Shown here one piece after another: positions 24,501-39,500 of a stretch of DNA of 64,000 nucleotides. The position numbers were made by a program, and so were the translations under genes. The DNA is from Eurosta solidaginis. Its lineage: Eukaryota; Arthropoda; Insecta; Diptera; Tephritidae. Location of the stretch: positions 304,842,998 to 304,906,997 of the forward strand of contig NC_090319.1 in assembly GCF_040869045.1 (NCBI RefSeq), written 5' to 3'. The stretch's first letter is position 1. The number at the start of each line of letters is the position of its first letter. The notes under the pieces were generated by a model, which saw nothing but the letters and a program-made list of their open reading frames with translations, made no database searches and had not been told where the DNA came from.

Positions 24501-27500
24501 CTCATTGGGAGACCACTAAATGTACGAAGTTGATCAAATTCGTCCGTTTAATGTATCGCAGAATGTCTCCGATTTCAGCAGAACCAAGTTTAATACAGTC
24601 AATGAACTGTTTGTCGAGAAATTTCATACGTGTCGTAGGCAGAGATTGGCATCTGCGAAAAAAGTGCAACACATACTACCTCCTCTCTAACCCTGCAGCT
24701 CCGACAGAAGCCATTCGTTGGGACTACTGTCCAATACTAATCCGTTAATAACCTTATTAATAAGGAGGGTGATTAAGATTAGCTGGGAACCTACATTCGG
24801 CTCTCATGATGAGATGTTTCGCAAAATTATCACCTATTGTAACAAGCCATAGCACAAAAAAATAGACCATCACATTGAAGATGACATAATTGACGGCAGG
24901 CATTTCCAGCTTCTTGGATGTACGCACTTTTCGAAATTCCAAGAACAACTCGAATCCTTAATCTTGCCGCAACCAAAGTTGATATTGTATGCTCCTGCGC
25001 ACAACTATCGCACTGGTGCAGTGTAATCTTCAAACTATCGTTATAACCGTGAAGTTAAAGTAAAGTAAAGTTCGACGCCTTCAAGCACGTTATATTCGAA
25101 TGCAGCATTCGCCGTTTGACGTGCTTGAAAAAGGTGTTTTGAAAAAGGTGTTGCTTGAGGATTTCTCAAATGAGTGTTATCGGAGTCCCAAAACGCCATA
25201 ACGGCCAATCCGCAAGGATTTCCTACGGATATCCTCTTTTACCTACTGTTAAAAACAAAAAAAAATTGAAAATCAGCTGGCAAAAATGTATATACAAAAT
25301 TACTGAAGAAAACACTACACATTTTCCAACTCTATCTGAGAAAAGCGCAAATGTTTTTGAGGAATGGGCTAAAGTATTTGGACAGGGTTGTTCAAACATT
25401 TTTATATTGCAAATCATGTATCAAACATTTTGTAAATGCAAATCACAATATACAACATTATATGTACACTGAAACTTTTTTAAATAAAAAAAAAACTTTT
25501 AAAATTTAAAAGAATTTGGTGATCCGCTTAAATGATAAATTTTGAATTAAAATTTTTCTAAGTGCTACAATGTTTGTGAAAAATTTTTGTTGCCAATTTG
25601 GCACTTTCATAGGAATCGAATATGTGAGGGCATATGGAAGTGCTATGATTTTTTTTTATATTCAAAGTGTGAATTTGCATCTGTGCCTATACTTTAGGGC
25701 AAAACAAAAACAGAAGTGCTATAAATGTATAGGGGTTGAGCGAGCTGCTGAAAATGGGAAATGTACAAAATACAGATACGGGCAATGGTACTTGAGAAAA
25801 GGGTAAATAAAATTGGGCAAATGGGAAAATTTATTTGACAAATAGACAAACGAATTTCAGAACAAATCAATAACGTAAATAAAATGCTTTTCTCAACTGC
25901 ATTTAGTCTCCTCAAAAACATTTACCCGTTTCTCAAATACATTTGGATCTTTCTCAAATACGGTTGCAAAAGGTGTAGTGTGAAGTGTATTGGCAGCGCT
26001 CTACCGATGGGGCATAGGAAGAGTCCATTTCGTTCATACTTCGAATCTGGTATAAGCTGTATACTTTTCACTGCCTTTTAACGGCTTCAAATATAAATTG
26101 ATTTTTTAATTGACAGCCTTTCATCTCAACCTTACGCATTTAGTATAATGATTTATTTATATATTTTTAAAATTAGTCCTGTGTACCTGATCTAAAATCT
26201 CTACGTGAATTTGTCTCACGACCACCAATGTGTTCCACACGCTTGCACTGCACTATGATACGGCATGACGAAGACACAAACCAGAGTACGGGCATCTGTT
26301 ACACACTCTATTTGGAATATTTGGGTGGTCTTGTGCCGCTTTTGAAGGGTAAACGTACATCAAAAATACGTCCAGAGTTTGTAATTTTTGATCCACAGGC
26401 GAATGGTAAGTAGCGCATGCTAAAAGCCTTGTTATGCATTTTTAGCAAGGCAGGGAATTGCTTGATGGATGTTACGCGTTTGGACTGGTTTTACAGTGGC
26501 GATAATTTAATAACAATGGGTTTGGCATGTAGCTTTTCTTTTTTTTTAAATGTGGCACTACGTAAACATGTTTGTTTTTTAGAAGGAGAGGATAAAGGTA
26601 AAAATGTAATTGCATTTGTTAAAAAAGTACTAAAATGCAAGCTAGTGGCAATTAAAAGCTTAGTAGATACGCGAATTGCACAGGAAGCAACAACACAAAG
26701 TAAGCTAGTTGAGTTGGCTAAGCTGTTTGGGATTAATCGCTTAAGCAACAGTCGACAAGAAAAGGGGCACATGAAATGAACATACAGTAACGAATATTAG
26801 CATCACTAACCTGATACTAAATAAATAAAGGCACAACAACAATAAAGCAAGCTGCCAGCAACTCTTGTGTACGTAAAACAAATCAATCATTATTTACACA
26901 CATACATACAATGCAACAAAGGGATACTCACAAATACATATAATCATCAGCCGAAGTAAATGTACTCACGCATACACCCGCATATGGCTATAAGATAGAC
27001 ATAAACTACAAATACACATGTATATAGAAATTACCAAGCAGGAGATACAGCAGTTCTAGAAGGCGAAACGTCTAGACTTTAGTAGAAAAATGCGAATGAA
27101 GCAACGGAGAGTATAAAAGCAGCGCAAGCTGAGTAATCAGTAATCAGTTTGATTTAAACACGCAATTAGTAGTGAAGTAAGAGTTATTGTGAAGTACTCT
27201 CAAAGTAGTCCAGTAAAGACCATTTTGCAATACAGAATATTGGAGTGATTTTTCAACAGTTTAGCGTTTCGAACGTTAGCAGAAAGTTTCAAATAAGCGA
27301 AATTCGTTACAAAACGAAAGTGCAGATAAACGAAAATAACAGCGTGGCGGCAGATTAAGCCCTGCCACATTGTCCATAGCATACAACTTTGCTGCTCATC
27401 TCAGCTTAAGCGAGTTTAAACCCGCACTGAAAAGCCGGGCATTCGTGTTAAAAAGAAGAAAAAAAAGCAGCTAAAAAAAGTACCAATTACCTGATTTTCT

Positions 27501-30500
27501 TCCACCACTTGTATTGTTCCGCCATGATGAAACCGTTAAGCTAGTTCAAGCTCAAGCTCGTTTGCAAAAAAGCACTTATTCTAAGGAGACTTCTTTTTTA
27601 TTACCACATACGATGCCAAAGCTCACAGCTAATTTTGGTGAACGAATACCAAGGAAGTTCATCCACATTTATTACAAGGGCTGAGAAAAACAATGAGACA
27701 CCTCTCTAGATAACAGTCTAGCTGATAACCTGACCTTGAGGCGGGAATTCTCCTCGGAGCGTTTCATGTCATGTCGTCAAACTTAGTTGCGAACTTTTGC
27801 AACTTTTTTATTTGTATCGCCTTGGCCTACAATACATCCAGGGCAGTATGTCTTCACGAGGGGAAGGTCGTCAAATACCGACTTTCTTCACCCGACCACG
27901 TAGGCTAGTTTGCAGCTTCTTAGATATAGGGGGAAAATAGAAACCAATTATTCTTCTTTTTGTACCAGTGCAAAAAAACCCAGCAATTGAGGGTTTGCTC
28001 AAGATTACTCAGCTACACCTAAAGGAATAACAGATCGCGCACTCTGCTATGACATTCTCATGAGCACAAGCAGAGTATCGTTGATGCAGTTTTCAAGAGC
28101 AGCAGTTAACTTCATGATGAGCTAACTTCCTATGCTTTTAACGAAAAATTCAAATATTTTTTTGCCTGACATGACAAAATACAGCGTGACGCAGGCTTGC
28201 ATTTTTATTTTTTCCATTTAACTAAATTCTTGGCTGCCTAAAGCATGCTAGAACGTGCAATTACTGGCGTATGCTGACGATATTGATATCATCGGCCTAA
28301 ACACCCGCGCCATAATTTGTGCTTACTTCAAACTGGAAAAAGAAGCGGGAAAGATGGGTTTGATGGTGAATGAGGACAAAAGGAAGTACCTAAGACAGCA
28401 CAAACAACATCACCTCCGAAATTCAGCGAAGAATCACTCTTGCCAATTATGCTACTTTGGACTAGGTAGACAATTGAAAAGTGAATACTCTCTCGGCTGA
28501 TCATGCTCCATGAGTCACTTATCGTACCCGTCCTGCTATAAAGTGCAGAAGCAAAATAAAGAAGCGGCTCTATGCGTGTTCAAGAGAAAAGTTCTTCGAA
28601 AAATTTACGGACCCCCAGGCGTTGGCGACGGCGAATATCGAAGAAGATTTAACAATGAGCTGTGCGAACTTTATGCAGACATAGACACAGTTCAGCGAAT
28701 TAAAACTCAGCGGCTACGCTAGCTAAGCCATGTTATTTGAATGAAAGATGATGCTCTAGCTATGAAAGTATTTTTTATCGGAAGCCGCCTATGGAAGCAG
28801 AAGAAGAAGGCACCCCACCCTTATGTTTTCTAACTAAAGTTTAACTCAATAATATTGAGCGGTTTAACTTTAGTCAAACTGACAAAAAATTGATAAATGC
28901 GAGCTTAACTGTAGAATGTAATTAGATTTACCAATGTGAATACGGACATTAGGGCCGCAAAAAAACCAATCAAGTCACAATTTTAGAATCAAGCACTGAC
29001 CTACCTTTTATACATAACGTGGCCTTTTTTTATAAAAATTCTTTATAAACTAAACATTTATTTTTACTTATTCAGATTCTCCTATATTTTTACAATACTC
29101 ACCTGAATGGAAAAGTTCTTCAGGATCAAGCCAATCTACCACAACAGGTCATAGTGGAAGAACGGATTCTTCGGATAGTGAATTCGAAGAACGTTATCGG
29201 AACTCACCGCGTCCACAACGACAACGTAAATCGCGACAAAAAAAGAATCAACAAAACAATGGCGATAAGCCTTCAGTAGACAGTACTATTCCCGATCCCG
29301 ATAGTCTGGATGAGCTGGCTTATGTAGATACACTTCCTGAAGTATGTATGCTATATTTACAATGTCAGTGGTATATGTATTTCAATTGTGACCCAACCCC
29401 GACAGAACGGCTAAACAGATTTAAATTAAAGTTTTCACGCAGATAGCCAATAGTCTGTAAGAATCTACTGGCTACATTCGTTTTAGAAAGAAGGGTATGG
29501 GGCCCTACACCCTTTACGAATAGTAACTTTTTAATTAAACGAGTCGAACCCATGCGCATCTTCGGCAACCAATATAAAAGTATCTTATAAAATATCAGCT
29601 GTTCTATCAATCAATTAACTTACAGCTTGCGCTGCCATCTAGCGTAGGCAACTGCCGGTAATGCAGTGCAAATATTCACAATAGTGCCATAGTACAAATA
29701 GATTTCTTTGTGTGCTCATAATCGTTTATTTTTTACAAATTATTTTAATAAAATATAGCTAAACAAAAGCACTACGACCAAAATTTGCCAAAGCTCGCTA
29801 ATAGCCCGAATCTCCATCTTTACAACCAAGACTTTATTTATAGATTTAGATTCCAAATAAGAGCGAATAAAATAATTTTAAAAAAATAATTAAGTTTTAT
29901 TTAATTGTCTGATCAACGCCCTAGATTGATGAGGAGTGTGATGATTAGTACCTAGGGCCTACCTAATTATTTTCTAGCTTTTAATATTATTATTACTTCA
30001 TGTAAGTATTGTTTTCAACAAAACCGTTTAACCTGAAAAATGTTTTTTTAATTATTTTATTTTCAAGTCTTTAGTCTTTATTTAATTGCCTATTATTTCT
30101 CATTCTATTTAGTTCATTTGGTGACTCATTATTACAAGGACTCTTTCCAGACAACTTGTTACAATCTAAGTCCTCAATACATAATCCTTCCAAAGACTTT
30201 ACTCGAATCTGCGCCACGTATGCTTGTCCCTCCTCCAACTCCAAAATATTTTGATATATGAGCCAAATCGGACATCATAGGTCGCTTTCTATTCATGTAT
30301 GTATTATGTGTTCCCAATATGGACCAAATCGGACAAGTACGATTTTTGTGAATATCTCGATCTTTGCGCCACCTAGCGGCGATTTTTTTTCATACGTCGC
30401 TTTATATTCATGTCTGTATTGTGTGTTCCAAATATGAGCCAAATCGGCCCAAATATATGATTTTTGTGAATATCTCGATCCTTGCGCCACCTAGCGGCGA

Positions 30501-33500
30501 TTTTTTTCATAGGTCGCTTTTTATTCTTGCATGTATTATGTGTTCCAAATATGAGCCAAATCGGACCACAAATACGATTTTTGTGAATATATCGATCCTT
30601 GCGCCACACAGCGGCGATTTTTTCCATAGGTCGCTTTCTATTCCTGTACGTATTATATGTTCCAAATATGAGCCAAATCGGACCACAAATACGATTTTTG
30701 TGAATATTCGTCAAGTCAAGCTAAATAAAACCGTTTAAAAAGGGACCCGTACATAAAAACAGCAATTAGAAATAATATATCGTTAGCTTAATGTGAAAAT
30801 GTGCTAAGTCAACTTTTACGAATTTTACAGGAGACGAAAAAAAATTAATAGCTTTTGAAATAACCTTCTTTTTTCAAAACTATGAATGAGGATACCTTAA
30901 TTGCAATGCTTTTGAGTGTAGAAGCTTTGAAAAAGATAAATAAAAATCATGTATGCCAACCCAGCAGCTATTTTATGACTTAGCACAATTTCCGCACTCA
31001 TAACAAATCTTTTCTCCTGACTTAGCACTTTTACTCAATATGTTTCCCATCACTCCTCACCTTTAATGATTGAAATAAAACACTAAAACTATATATTTCA
31101 CAAAAATAATATTTATTTGTCAAACTATTTCATGGCGCAACGATACAAGGTGGCAGCATGGAACAGCTGATTATAAACTTTTTTTATTTCATTTGATACG
31201 TCAACTTCCGGCGCAGTACGATTTTGACATTTGTCCATCGAATTTACAAAAACAAAGTACATGGAATTTTTATTTATGTTTGTAGGTATGTCACCATGCT
31301 GCCACCTGTATCATTCCGCTATGAACTATTTCTAACGGTTCTGATCTGGACTCTTTTGCCGGATGGTGCGCAGGCAATAATTTATATTTAAATTCAAACA
31401 AATTCTGTGTTGTGTATTTTTCCATAAAGACAACTGCCACATACTTTATCTACAATCTAAATACTAAATCTCATATTCGTTGTCAAGAGAGTAAAGACTT
31501 CAGTGTAATTTTTAACTCTAAACTCTCTTTTTCTAGTACCATTGACTTTAGTTGTTTCAAAATTTGTTGCAATGGATAAGTTCAGTAGACGTAACACCAG
31601 TGACTTTAAGGACCCTATGACGTTGAAGGCACTTTATATATTCTTGATCAGAAGTCGTCTTGAATATTGCTCAATAATATGGAATCCTTTCTATGAATAT
31701 AACTCCTATAAAATTGAGAGAGTTCAACATTTTTTTACAAAAATTGCTTTACGTATGCTTCACTGGCCAGACGGCCTCCCATCATATACCAGCATGTGCA
31801 AATTGCTTGGTCTTCAGGCTTTGCCGGACAGAACAACTTCATGCTTGCCTATAATGTAATAAACGTTAGCACGAATTGCTCTGATTTATCTAATTTGTTC
31901 TTTCCATATATTCCAATGCGTGATCATCGGCATAATAGATTATTTATCTAAATAACTAATAAAACGAAATATGCTATGAATGAACCTATAACTAGGACTA
32001 TACATCTAGCAAATAATGAATAGTTTTCTATTTTTAACTAGGCTGTAACAAAGCTTGTAGTTGTCGACATCTAAGAATTTGAGTAGATTATGGTCAGCGC
32101 AAAGCATTCATCAAACACAAAGGTCTCAATTGGGTGAATCCAATTTCAAGGGGTTGTGTAGGCAACCCTCTCAAGGGGTTCCCACCACAATATATAGCTT
32201 CTCCAACCCAATTGCCAAACTTCAACTACCAGTGGCGAATTATGTTTCATTGACAGCCGAGGCTCTGGCGACCCCCAGTTCCTCATGGAATTAGGGGGTG
32301 GGGAGGACGGGATGGCCAAGAAGGTTTAATGTGGTCATATAAATCGTTCCCGAGATGGTCGGACTAGTACCTTAATAATGCTTTGTTATCGGAACGTACC
32401 GGATCTATATGCGGCAAAGGACCATCAACATCGGCACAAAGCCTTCGGGGAGTGTCTTTATCGTTAATACAACAACAACAACAAAGCATGTACTTTTAGA
32501 CCGAGTGAATTAAATAAGTAAATAAAATGCGCGCACAAATAAATGAGTAGTAATTCAGATTGATATTATTGACTGGTGGTTGACTTAGCACATTTTTTTC
32601 AACAGTTGACGACTTAGCACATTTACACATCATTGCAAACAGCACGTAAAAATTAAAAATTAAAATATTTTTTCTTGTGATCGATGTATTTTGAATTCTG
32701 TTTTAAAACTGCATTAAAATACACTTTTTCAAAAAAAGTGACTTAACACATTTTCACATTAAGCTAACGAATATATGATATATTGATTTTGACGAGTGTT
32801 ATTAAGTTTACGGCCTTTAAAGAAGTATGGAAGTTTGGAAAAGTGCAGACCAATAAAATTTGGAACAAGGATCATACAGATATAGTTCAAAGCATTTTTA
32901 GAAAAATAACACTGGCGTGTTCGCATTTCTCCCGCTCCCAGCCCCCTGCAACCTTCTTATAAACTGCTCTAACTCTGAATGTATTTTCCTCAGACCAATA
33001 TAAATTTTTACATCCCTCATAGTCTACCATTTTTTGGTATGTACACAGGACACTTAGGTTGAGGCCTAGTCAATTGTTGAAAAGTTAGCAATGTTACATC
33101 CAGGATGATTTTACGGTTATTTGGCGGCTATTTTGGGATAATTGCGCTACTCTTCTAAGGGTCACAACGGAAACTACTCTGTGTCTGTACTATTTCGGGA
33201 TCATGTTGTGGTCATTTCGGATTTTTTTCTTTTCAATTGTGTTGAGGATTATTTCCCGAGCATTTGGGGAACGTTTCGGAATCAGTTCTAAACTATTTCG
33301 GGATTGTTTACGGATCTTTTCGGAACTCCTTGGATACAATTTTGGATTAATTTCGGGATTGTTTTTGTAATCATTTCGGATTGTTTCCTGGATCGAGTCA
33401 GCACTTTTTCAAAATGATAGCTATCATGCGGCGGCCATCGTGGTGTGATGGTAGCGTGCTCCGCCTATTACACCGTATGCCCTGGGTTCAACTCCCGGGC

Positions 33501-36500
33501 AAAGCAACATCAAAATTTTAGAAATAAGATTTTTCAATTAGAAGAAAATTTTTCTAAGCGGGGTCGCCCCTCGGCAGTGTTTGGCAAGCACTCCGGGTGT
33601 ATTTCTGCCATGAAAAGCTCTCAGTGAAAACTCATCTGCTTTGCAGATGCCGTTCGGAGTCGGCATAAAACATGTAGGTCCCGTCCGGCCAATTTGTAGG
33701 GAAAATCAAGAGGAGCACGACGCAAATTGGAAGAGAAGCTCGGCCTTAGATCTCTTCGGAGGTTATCGCGCCTTACATTTATTTTTTTTTTTTTTAGCTA
33801 TCATTTCGAGACTATCTCCGGATCATTTTGGATTGTGTTCGGGATAATTTCAAGACACTCCCTTTAAAAAAATATGCCAAGTAGATTCTTCTTAGAAGTA
33901 CAGCCGATCTGGTTGAGTCACAAACGCAACATCTATCCATACAACCTAACTTTTCCATTTATACTTAATATGCATATGGATGTGTGGTGTATGATTCATA
34001 TAGATTTTGGTCGGAATCATTCCAGTCCAATAATTTTTGGACTATTTCAACATAGTTTTTGGGCTATATTTGGATCATGTCGGGGCTTTTTCGGGATTAT
34101 TTTTGGGATGAATTCTGGTTTACTTGGACTAGTACGGGCTATCTTTGGAATCATTATTTTGGAACCGCTTCGGAATTGTGTTCAAAGTCGTTTCGAGGCC
34201 ATTTCTGGATTACATCGGGACAATTTAGGAACCATTTTGGGATTGATCAAGGATTTTTGGACTTTTTTGGGACCGTTTTGGGATTTCAATCCAAATCTTA
34301 GCAGGACTTTTTGGACTTTGCTGTTTTCATTATAATATCGCCTAGGCTATTTCGGGATTAATTCGGGTTTATTTCGGACCATTTAGGGATAGTTCGTGGC
34401 ATGGAGAATCATATCGGAAGCATTGCTACGAAATATATTCGAACTATCGCCGAATCATTTTGAGATTGTTTTTCGAACTATTTCAACACTATTTAGGAAT
34501 CGTGCTCCGCGTAGACCATCGGTTTAAACCTATTCCTGTTGTGCTGAGGAAGCATGCTTTATATGTGACCCGGCCTATGAAAAGGTGGCTTATGACTCAA
34601 AAAAAAAAATTTCCACTTTTTTTCTGGTTTCTATAGTTTTTGTTATCTTTAACAGCTGTTTATTTTTTGAGTCATAAGCCACTTTTTCATAGGCCTGGTC
34701 ACATATATAACACAAGCCAAAATAGTGGTTTCAATTCATTGCCATGTGGCATCCCCCTCCACGAATTCTATATGGCTATGCTAACGTGTCATTCTGGAAC
34801 CTAAAATCGAGCCTATCCAGTTTACAATACGGTATTCAATACCAAGTGCACAAAGGTCATTTATGTTTTTTCCACGGACAAACATTGTTGATGCTGTTCT
34901 ATATTTTTGGAATACTCTGAAGGGATGCCCCCACCTTGGTGCATATTTTCTTTAGTGCAACCTCGGGTCAGAGGTCTAAGCTGTCTCGGATTTTATGAGT
35001 TTGGTGCTTCATGTATGCTTGATGTATGATATATGTATAATACGATGGGGTGACATTAGGTCAACGGCAAAAAGATCAATTGACGTTATGGCCACTTAAA
35101 ATCAATTGAATTAATGACCAATTCTAATGGTTATAAGGTCAAATGCCTTTATAACCTTTCTTAACTTGACTTCATGGGCATTTAGGAAATTTCCCTTTGA
35201 TTCTATGACCATTTCGGGAAAAAGACCATAACCATTAACAGGAATTTAAGATCAGGACAAAAGCAAAAAACTTGTCCAGGATTGGTTAGACGTTTAGTTG
35301 AATATATTCTTCTTATTTCGAAGGAATCGTCACCGACCCAGCTTTTTATCCGATTTTGCAATAAAACCAAAATTTAGGAAAGTAGCACCGCAGGGAAAAA
35401 TACGGAATAAAATCTGCGAGATCTTTTATTCCAAATTTTAATTTTAAAAGTTAGTTGAAAATTCTTCTTATCTCAAAGAGAAGTTCCTTGGGCCAGTTCT
35501 TTATCCGATTTTTCACTAGAACGGAGCCAAAATATACGAAACGGAGCGCCGTATTTGAAAATATAAATAAATAAAAAATTTCACTTTTCATTTGACTGAA
35601 CAAATATATGGCGAAAACAAAAAAACGTTACGGTAACTCAACACTTATTAACGTTTTAACACGTGTAGGTGCGAAACAAAACAATTGACCTTATGGCCAC
35701 TGGAGAAAAAAAGAGTTGACTTCATGACCGAAATAGCAGGATGGCTGTAATGTCAATATCTTTGACATTGTAACCATTTCAAATTTTATATGGTCATAAA
35801 TTGCATTGACTTTGTGGCCATTTGACGTAATCATAAGGTCAATTGACGTTATAGCAATTCACTTTATGTCACCCCTCCGTATACTACGCTGCATTTAAGG
35901 CCTTCGATCTTGTACATCACTTATTGGCAGTCATATTTACCTATCTTGATATCTATTATATCAATTTCATTTCATTTTTCTTAGGAGGAGAAACTGGTTG
36001 AGGTCACCTCAAATATATGGGGCACCAAATTTAAAATACATGGACTTGCCAAAACCGTCCCAGCCAATTTAGGCCAAGTAACGTATAAAACGTCCTTATT
36101 ACATCTACAGCCAAGACAAATGACGCTCGTAATAACTGAGTTGCGTGACGACTTTCCTTCGGGACCGGATCCAAGTTTTAATCCGAATATATTTTCCGAA
36201 GATGAAGATGATGCAGCGCTAGTCAATGGCAGCAAAAGAAGTGGTAGTAATTATAATAATCAAACATCAGGTAAACATGCTGAAACACAAACAAAAACAG
36301 CACTCACAATGGGAAGTACCACAATAGCACAACATCGCCTCAACGAATCATCATCACCACTCATAACGCCAATGTCACCACGTCCCAATCATCTTTTGGC
36401 GCGACATAAAAACGCCATTAACAATAATGGAGCGCAGTGTAGTGCGGGTAATAGTATGGTTGGTATAAGTCCATTGGCCAGAGCTGAATCCTATGATGAT

Positions 36501-39500
36501 GATTCATCGAATGAATCGCAAGATTTAAATGGAGTTACGAATGGCGCCAGCAAAGCACAAACCCAACAACACACCACCATCACCAACAATATCAACATTT
36601 TACATCATACTAGTAATGGTACAAATAACAGCAACAATAATAACAACAACAAACTAATGCGTCCAAAAAATATTACTGCCACAACACCGGGTATACGTAA
36701 TAGTTTAGGTTCGGGTTATAGTAGCTTTAAAAATAATTACAGTCGCTCAAGTTCGAATTCAAGTTGTCAGTCACGTCATGCAATATCACCGTTATATTGT
36801 GATGGTTCCGTACCAACATTACAATCACCAAAAAATGCTGTAGCACCAACCGATATAATATTCGAACGTCCAGCTGTTGCGGCAACAGGACAAACAACCG
36901 TTATGTCTTATTCAAGCAATACCGATTATGCGAATAATGTCGTACAAGTTAAGAATGCCCTATTACCCGAGCTAATACGTTCGGCAAATAGTCATGTGAA
37001 TCCGGTACCATTAAATTTGAATTTAAATCTGGAACGTATGGATGCAAGACTGAAAAGTTCTGCTTGTGGTGGTATTGGTAGTTATTCAACTGTAAATAAT
37101 AGCAATAATGGTAACGGTAGTAACGCCACGAAGCGCCGTGATATTTTGTATATCGACGAGGAGACACAGTCGCCTACACAACAACCCTTAATAGCCATCA
37201 TGCCCCGCTCGGGCACCACACCGGTGGAAGTACCCATGAAACGTACAACGACGGTGGTATCCATTGCTCCCGCTTTACCTGATTCGATTACTAGAAGTTG
37301 TAGTGTTGGTTATTTGGATTCAGTTTCTATTACACCGTCCGATGAAGCCTTAATGGCCTTACGCAGAGATGCGCCTCACAAGCGTTTGATTTTGGTTGAT
37401 AAACCTAGGACCAGAAAAAAGCGGCAAAATAATGAGGTTAGCACGATTTTAGAGTATATAAGCTATAATAATGTTTTATTAATGATACTGTTTCCCAGCG
37501 TGTTGCTGCCTTAGAAAGACTAATTTCAGAAATCAGTATATATTTGAAAAATTCATTTGTTTTGTTACATCCTATGATGAATATTCTCTTACTTTTCCCC
37601 TTTTTCTTACTATATCATTTTACCTCTCTGTCTCTCTCGAGGGGTCGATAAGCGCAATAAAAAGATTTATATCTTCACAGCTTCCGCAGCTCAGGTCCTA
37701 ACCTCACCTACCCGAGGGGAATCCTGTTATAAATGTGAATAAACGACGACTCTACGTTTCTAGGAGTTTTGACCTAGAAGATTTAATAAGGTCATATTAA
37801 ATCGTTCCCGAGATGGTCGTTGATTGTTACTGGAATGTACCGGGTCTATATCTGGCAAAAGTCCATCAACAAAACCTACGGGTATTGTCCTGAGTGCTGC
37901 TTGCCTGTTGGAGTATATGCTTACCTGCTGCCGCGGTATGCTGCTAGATTGAATTTTGTATCTCGCGGCATACCGCGGACACTATCGAAACTAATAACAT
38001 TTCCGCTTAAAAGATGCTAGCTAAGTTTGCGAGCCGGATGAACTTGGTCTTATAAAAGTCCTGTTAAGACACCGGAACCCGTTTCGGAACAGTCTATAAA
38101 GAGTAAGATGACTCTCCAGAAGAAATGCGCCTTAATGTTTGTAACAACTTTCAAGAGAGGCGAGTGGTGTTTACATGGAAATCCGTTCAGGATACCACTG
38201 TGGCCATACTGCTTTTTGTTGCTGCCAAGCTCCCTCAGTCGTAAGACTGATACTGTTGCGGTTACACAGTTGCGAAAGTTCAAAGGGAGTACAATCTTAT
38301 CTGCCGTTGGCTCATTATAAACGGGGTACTATCTTATAGCAACACGCAGCAAATTTGGACGTCATTTTAAAAAGGACTGTGAAAGAAAAAGAATAGGAAA
38401 TATTCTTAGTTATTGAATGGTTTTTTAACGAAGTAAGATGCTGGGTACTCACATTTTATGTTAAGAACGTTTGTGTTACTTGGGAAGATTTTCCGGGTTT
38501 TCAATAAGGGGGGATAAAGCGAAAAGGTGTTTTCTCTTGGTCTTGGACAACATAAATTCATTGTAAAAATTTCATAAACACTCATATTATTTTTGTAGGA
38601 GACACGAAAACCAAAATTGGAAAAATCGGGAAAGTCCAAGAGTCTTGACTCCTGCGACCTGGGTTTTATACAAACCAAATTAACCAGCAAAAAGCCCGAT
38701 AAAGGTCCAACAAAACTACAGGAAATCATTGAAGGTCATTCGACAAACAGCCACGAAAGTCAACAACCGACAAATTGTTTGAAATGTCGTAGAAGCATTG
38801 AACCCACTGAGCTTTGTAAACAATGCCAATGTCAATCCAAGTTCTCAATTGGCGAGCAAAAAAAAGAGGAAGCCATACGTTTTGTATCCACCGCTCATAA
38901 AAACTCAAATTTATTAGAAACTTTGTATAAAGATCAACAACGTCCACATCAACTACAGCAACAACAAATAGTACAACAACAGAAAGTCGGAACACCGAGA
39001 AAGAAAAAATTTGATGTTATCACCAGTTTTACAGATAGTCCACTCTTTACACGTAAACATCGTTTTGGCATTCGAAGTCGAAGTAAGGAAACGGGTAGTA
39101 TCAGCGAAACAAATACCGAAAGCTCTACACCACTTTTGGGTCGTAAAAATGAAAATGGATTTAGTTTTGTTAAACAATTAACGGAGGCGCGATGGCGTCG
39201 CAAGGATTCACAAAATGGTATGAATATAATAAGAAATCAACGAGATCTCTTGGGCCAGCAAACGTTGAGTGGGTGTCCAACCGCCATAAATATGAATGCT
39301 ATTGAGGCAACACCTGTGGAGACAAAAGCTTCGGTTTCATTGCAAGCGCAGGTAATACTATTATCTTGTCCAATATTTTAGATATAAGAAACTTGTTCTA
39401 CTATTTCCGTACTTTAATTACTTGAGCAGCTATATGGGCTTAAACTGCTTAAGCTACGACAGACTCCCAATGATTTTTTCATTCCACAGCAGTGCGCTAT

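Larger units (their letters stand above)
30781..32769. mobile_element. 2 kb inverted-repeat element with 7 bp TSD and gacttagcacattt subterminal repeats
   Basis: The ends cgttagcttaatgtgaaaat and attttcacattaagctaacg are perfect mirrors, and similarity extends over about 40 bp. It is flanked by aatatat at 30774-30780 and 32770-32776. The motif gacttagcac(a/t) and its reverse recur near both ends (about 30805, 30975, 31020, 32581, 32611, 32741). Inside are a LINE scrap and a SINE-like insertion. No transposase was recognised. The superfamily is unknown; the duplication could be an 8 bp hAT type with one mismatch. Confidence 0.8.

Noticed and set aside
26417..26779. 120-codon open frame directly after exon D
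   Set aside because: It lies in the intron, starts a few bases after a strong donor, has no recognisable domain and no support from codon pattern. Probably chance.
30364..30738. Repetitive open frames of 113-124 codons on both strands
   Set aside because: They are generated by the 118 bp tandem repeat and exist in opposite strands over the same bases. No start context or domain.
33874..34335. 153-codon open frame
   Set aside because: It is composed of the degenerate tttcggga repeat, which yields FGIIFG-like text in several frames. Not a gene.
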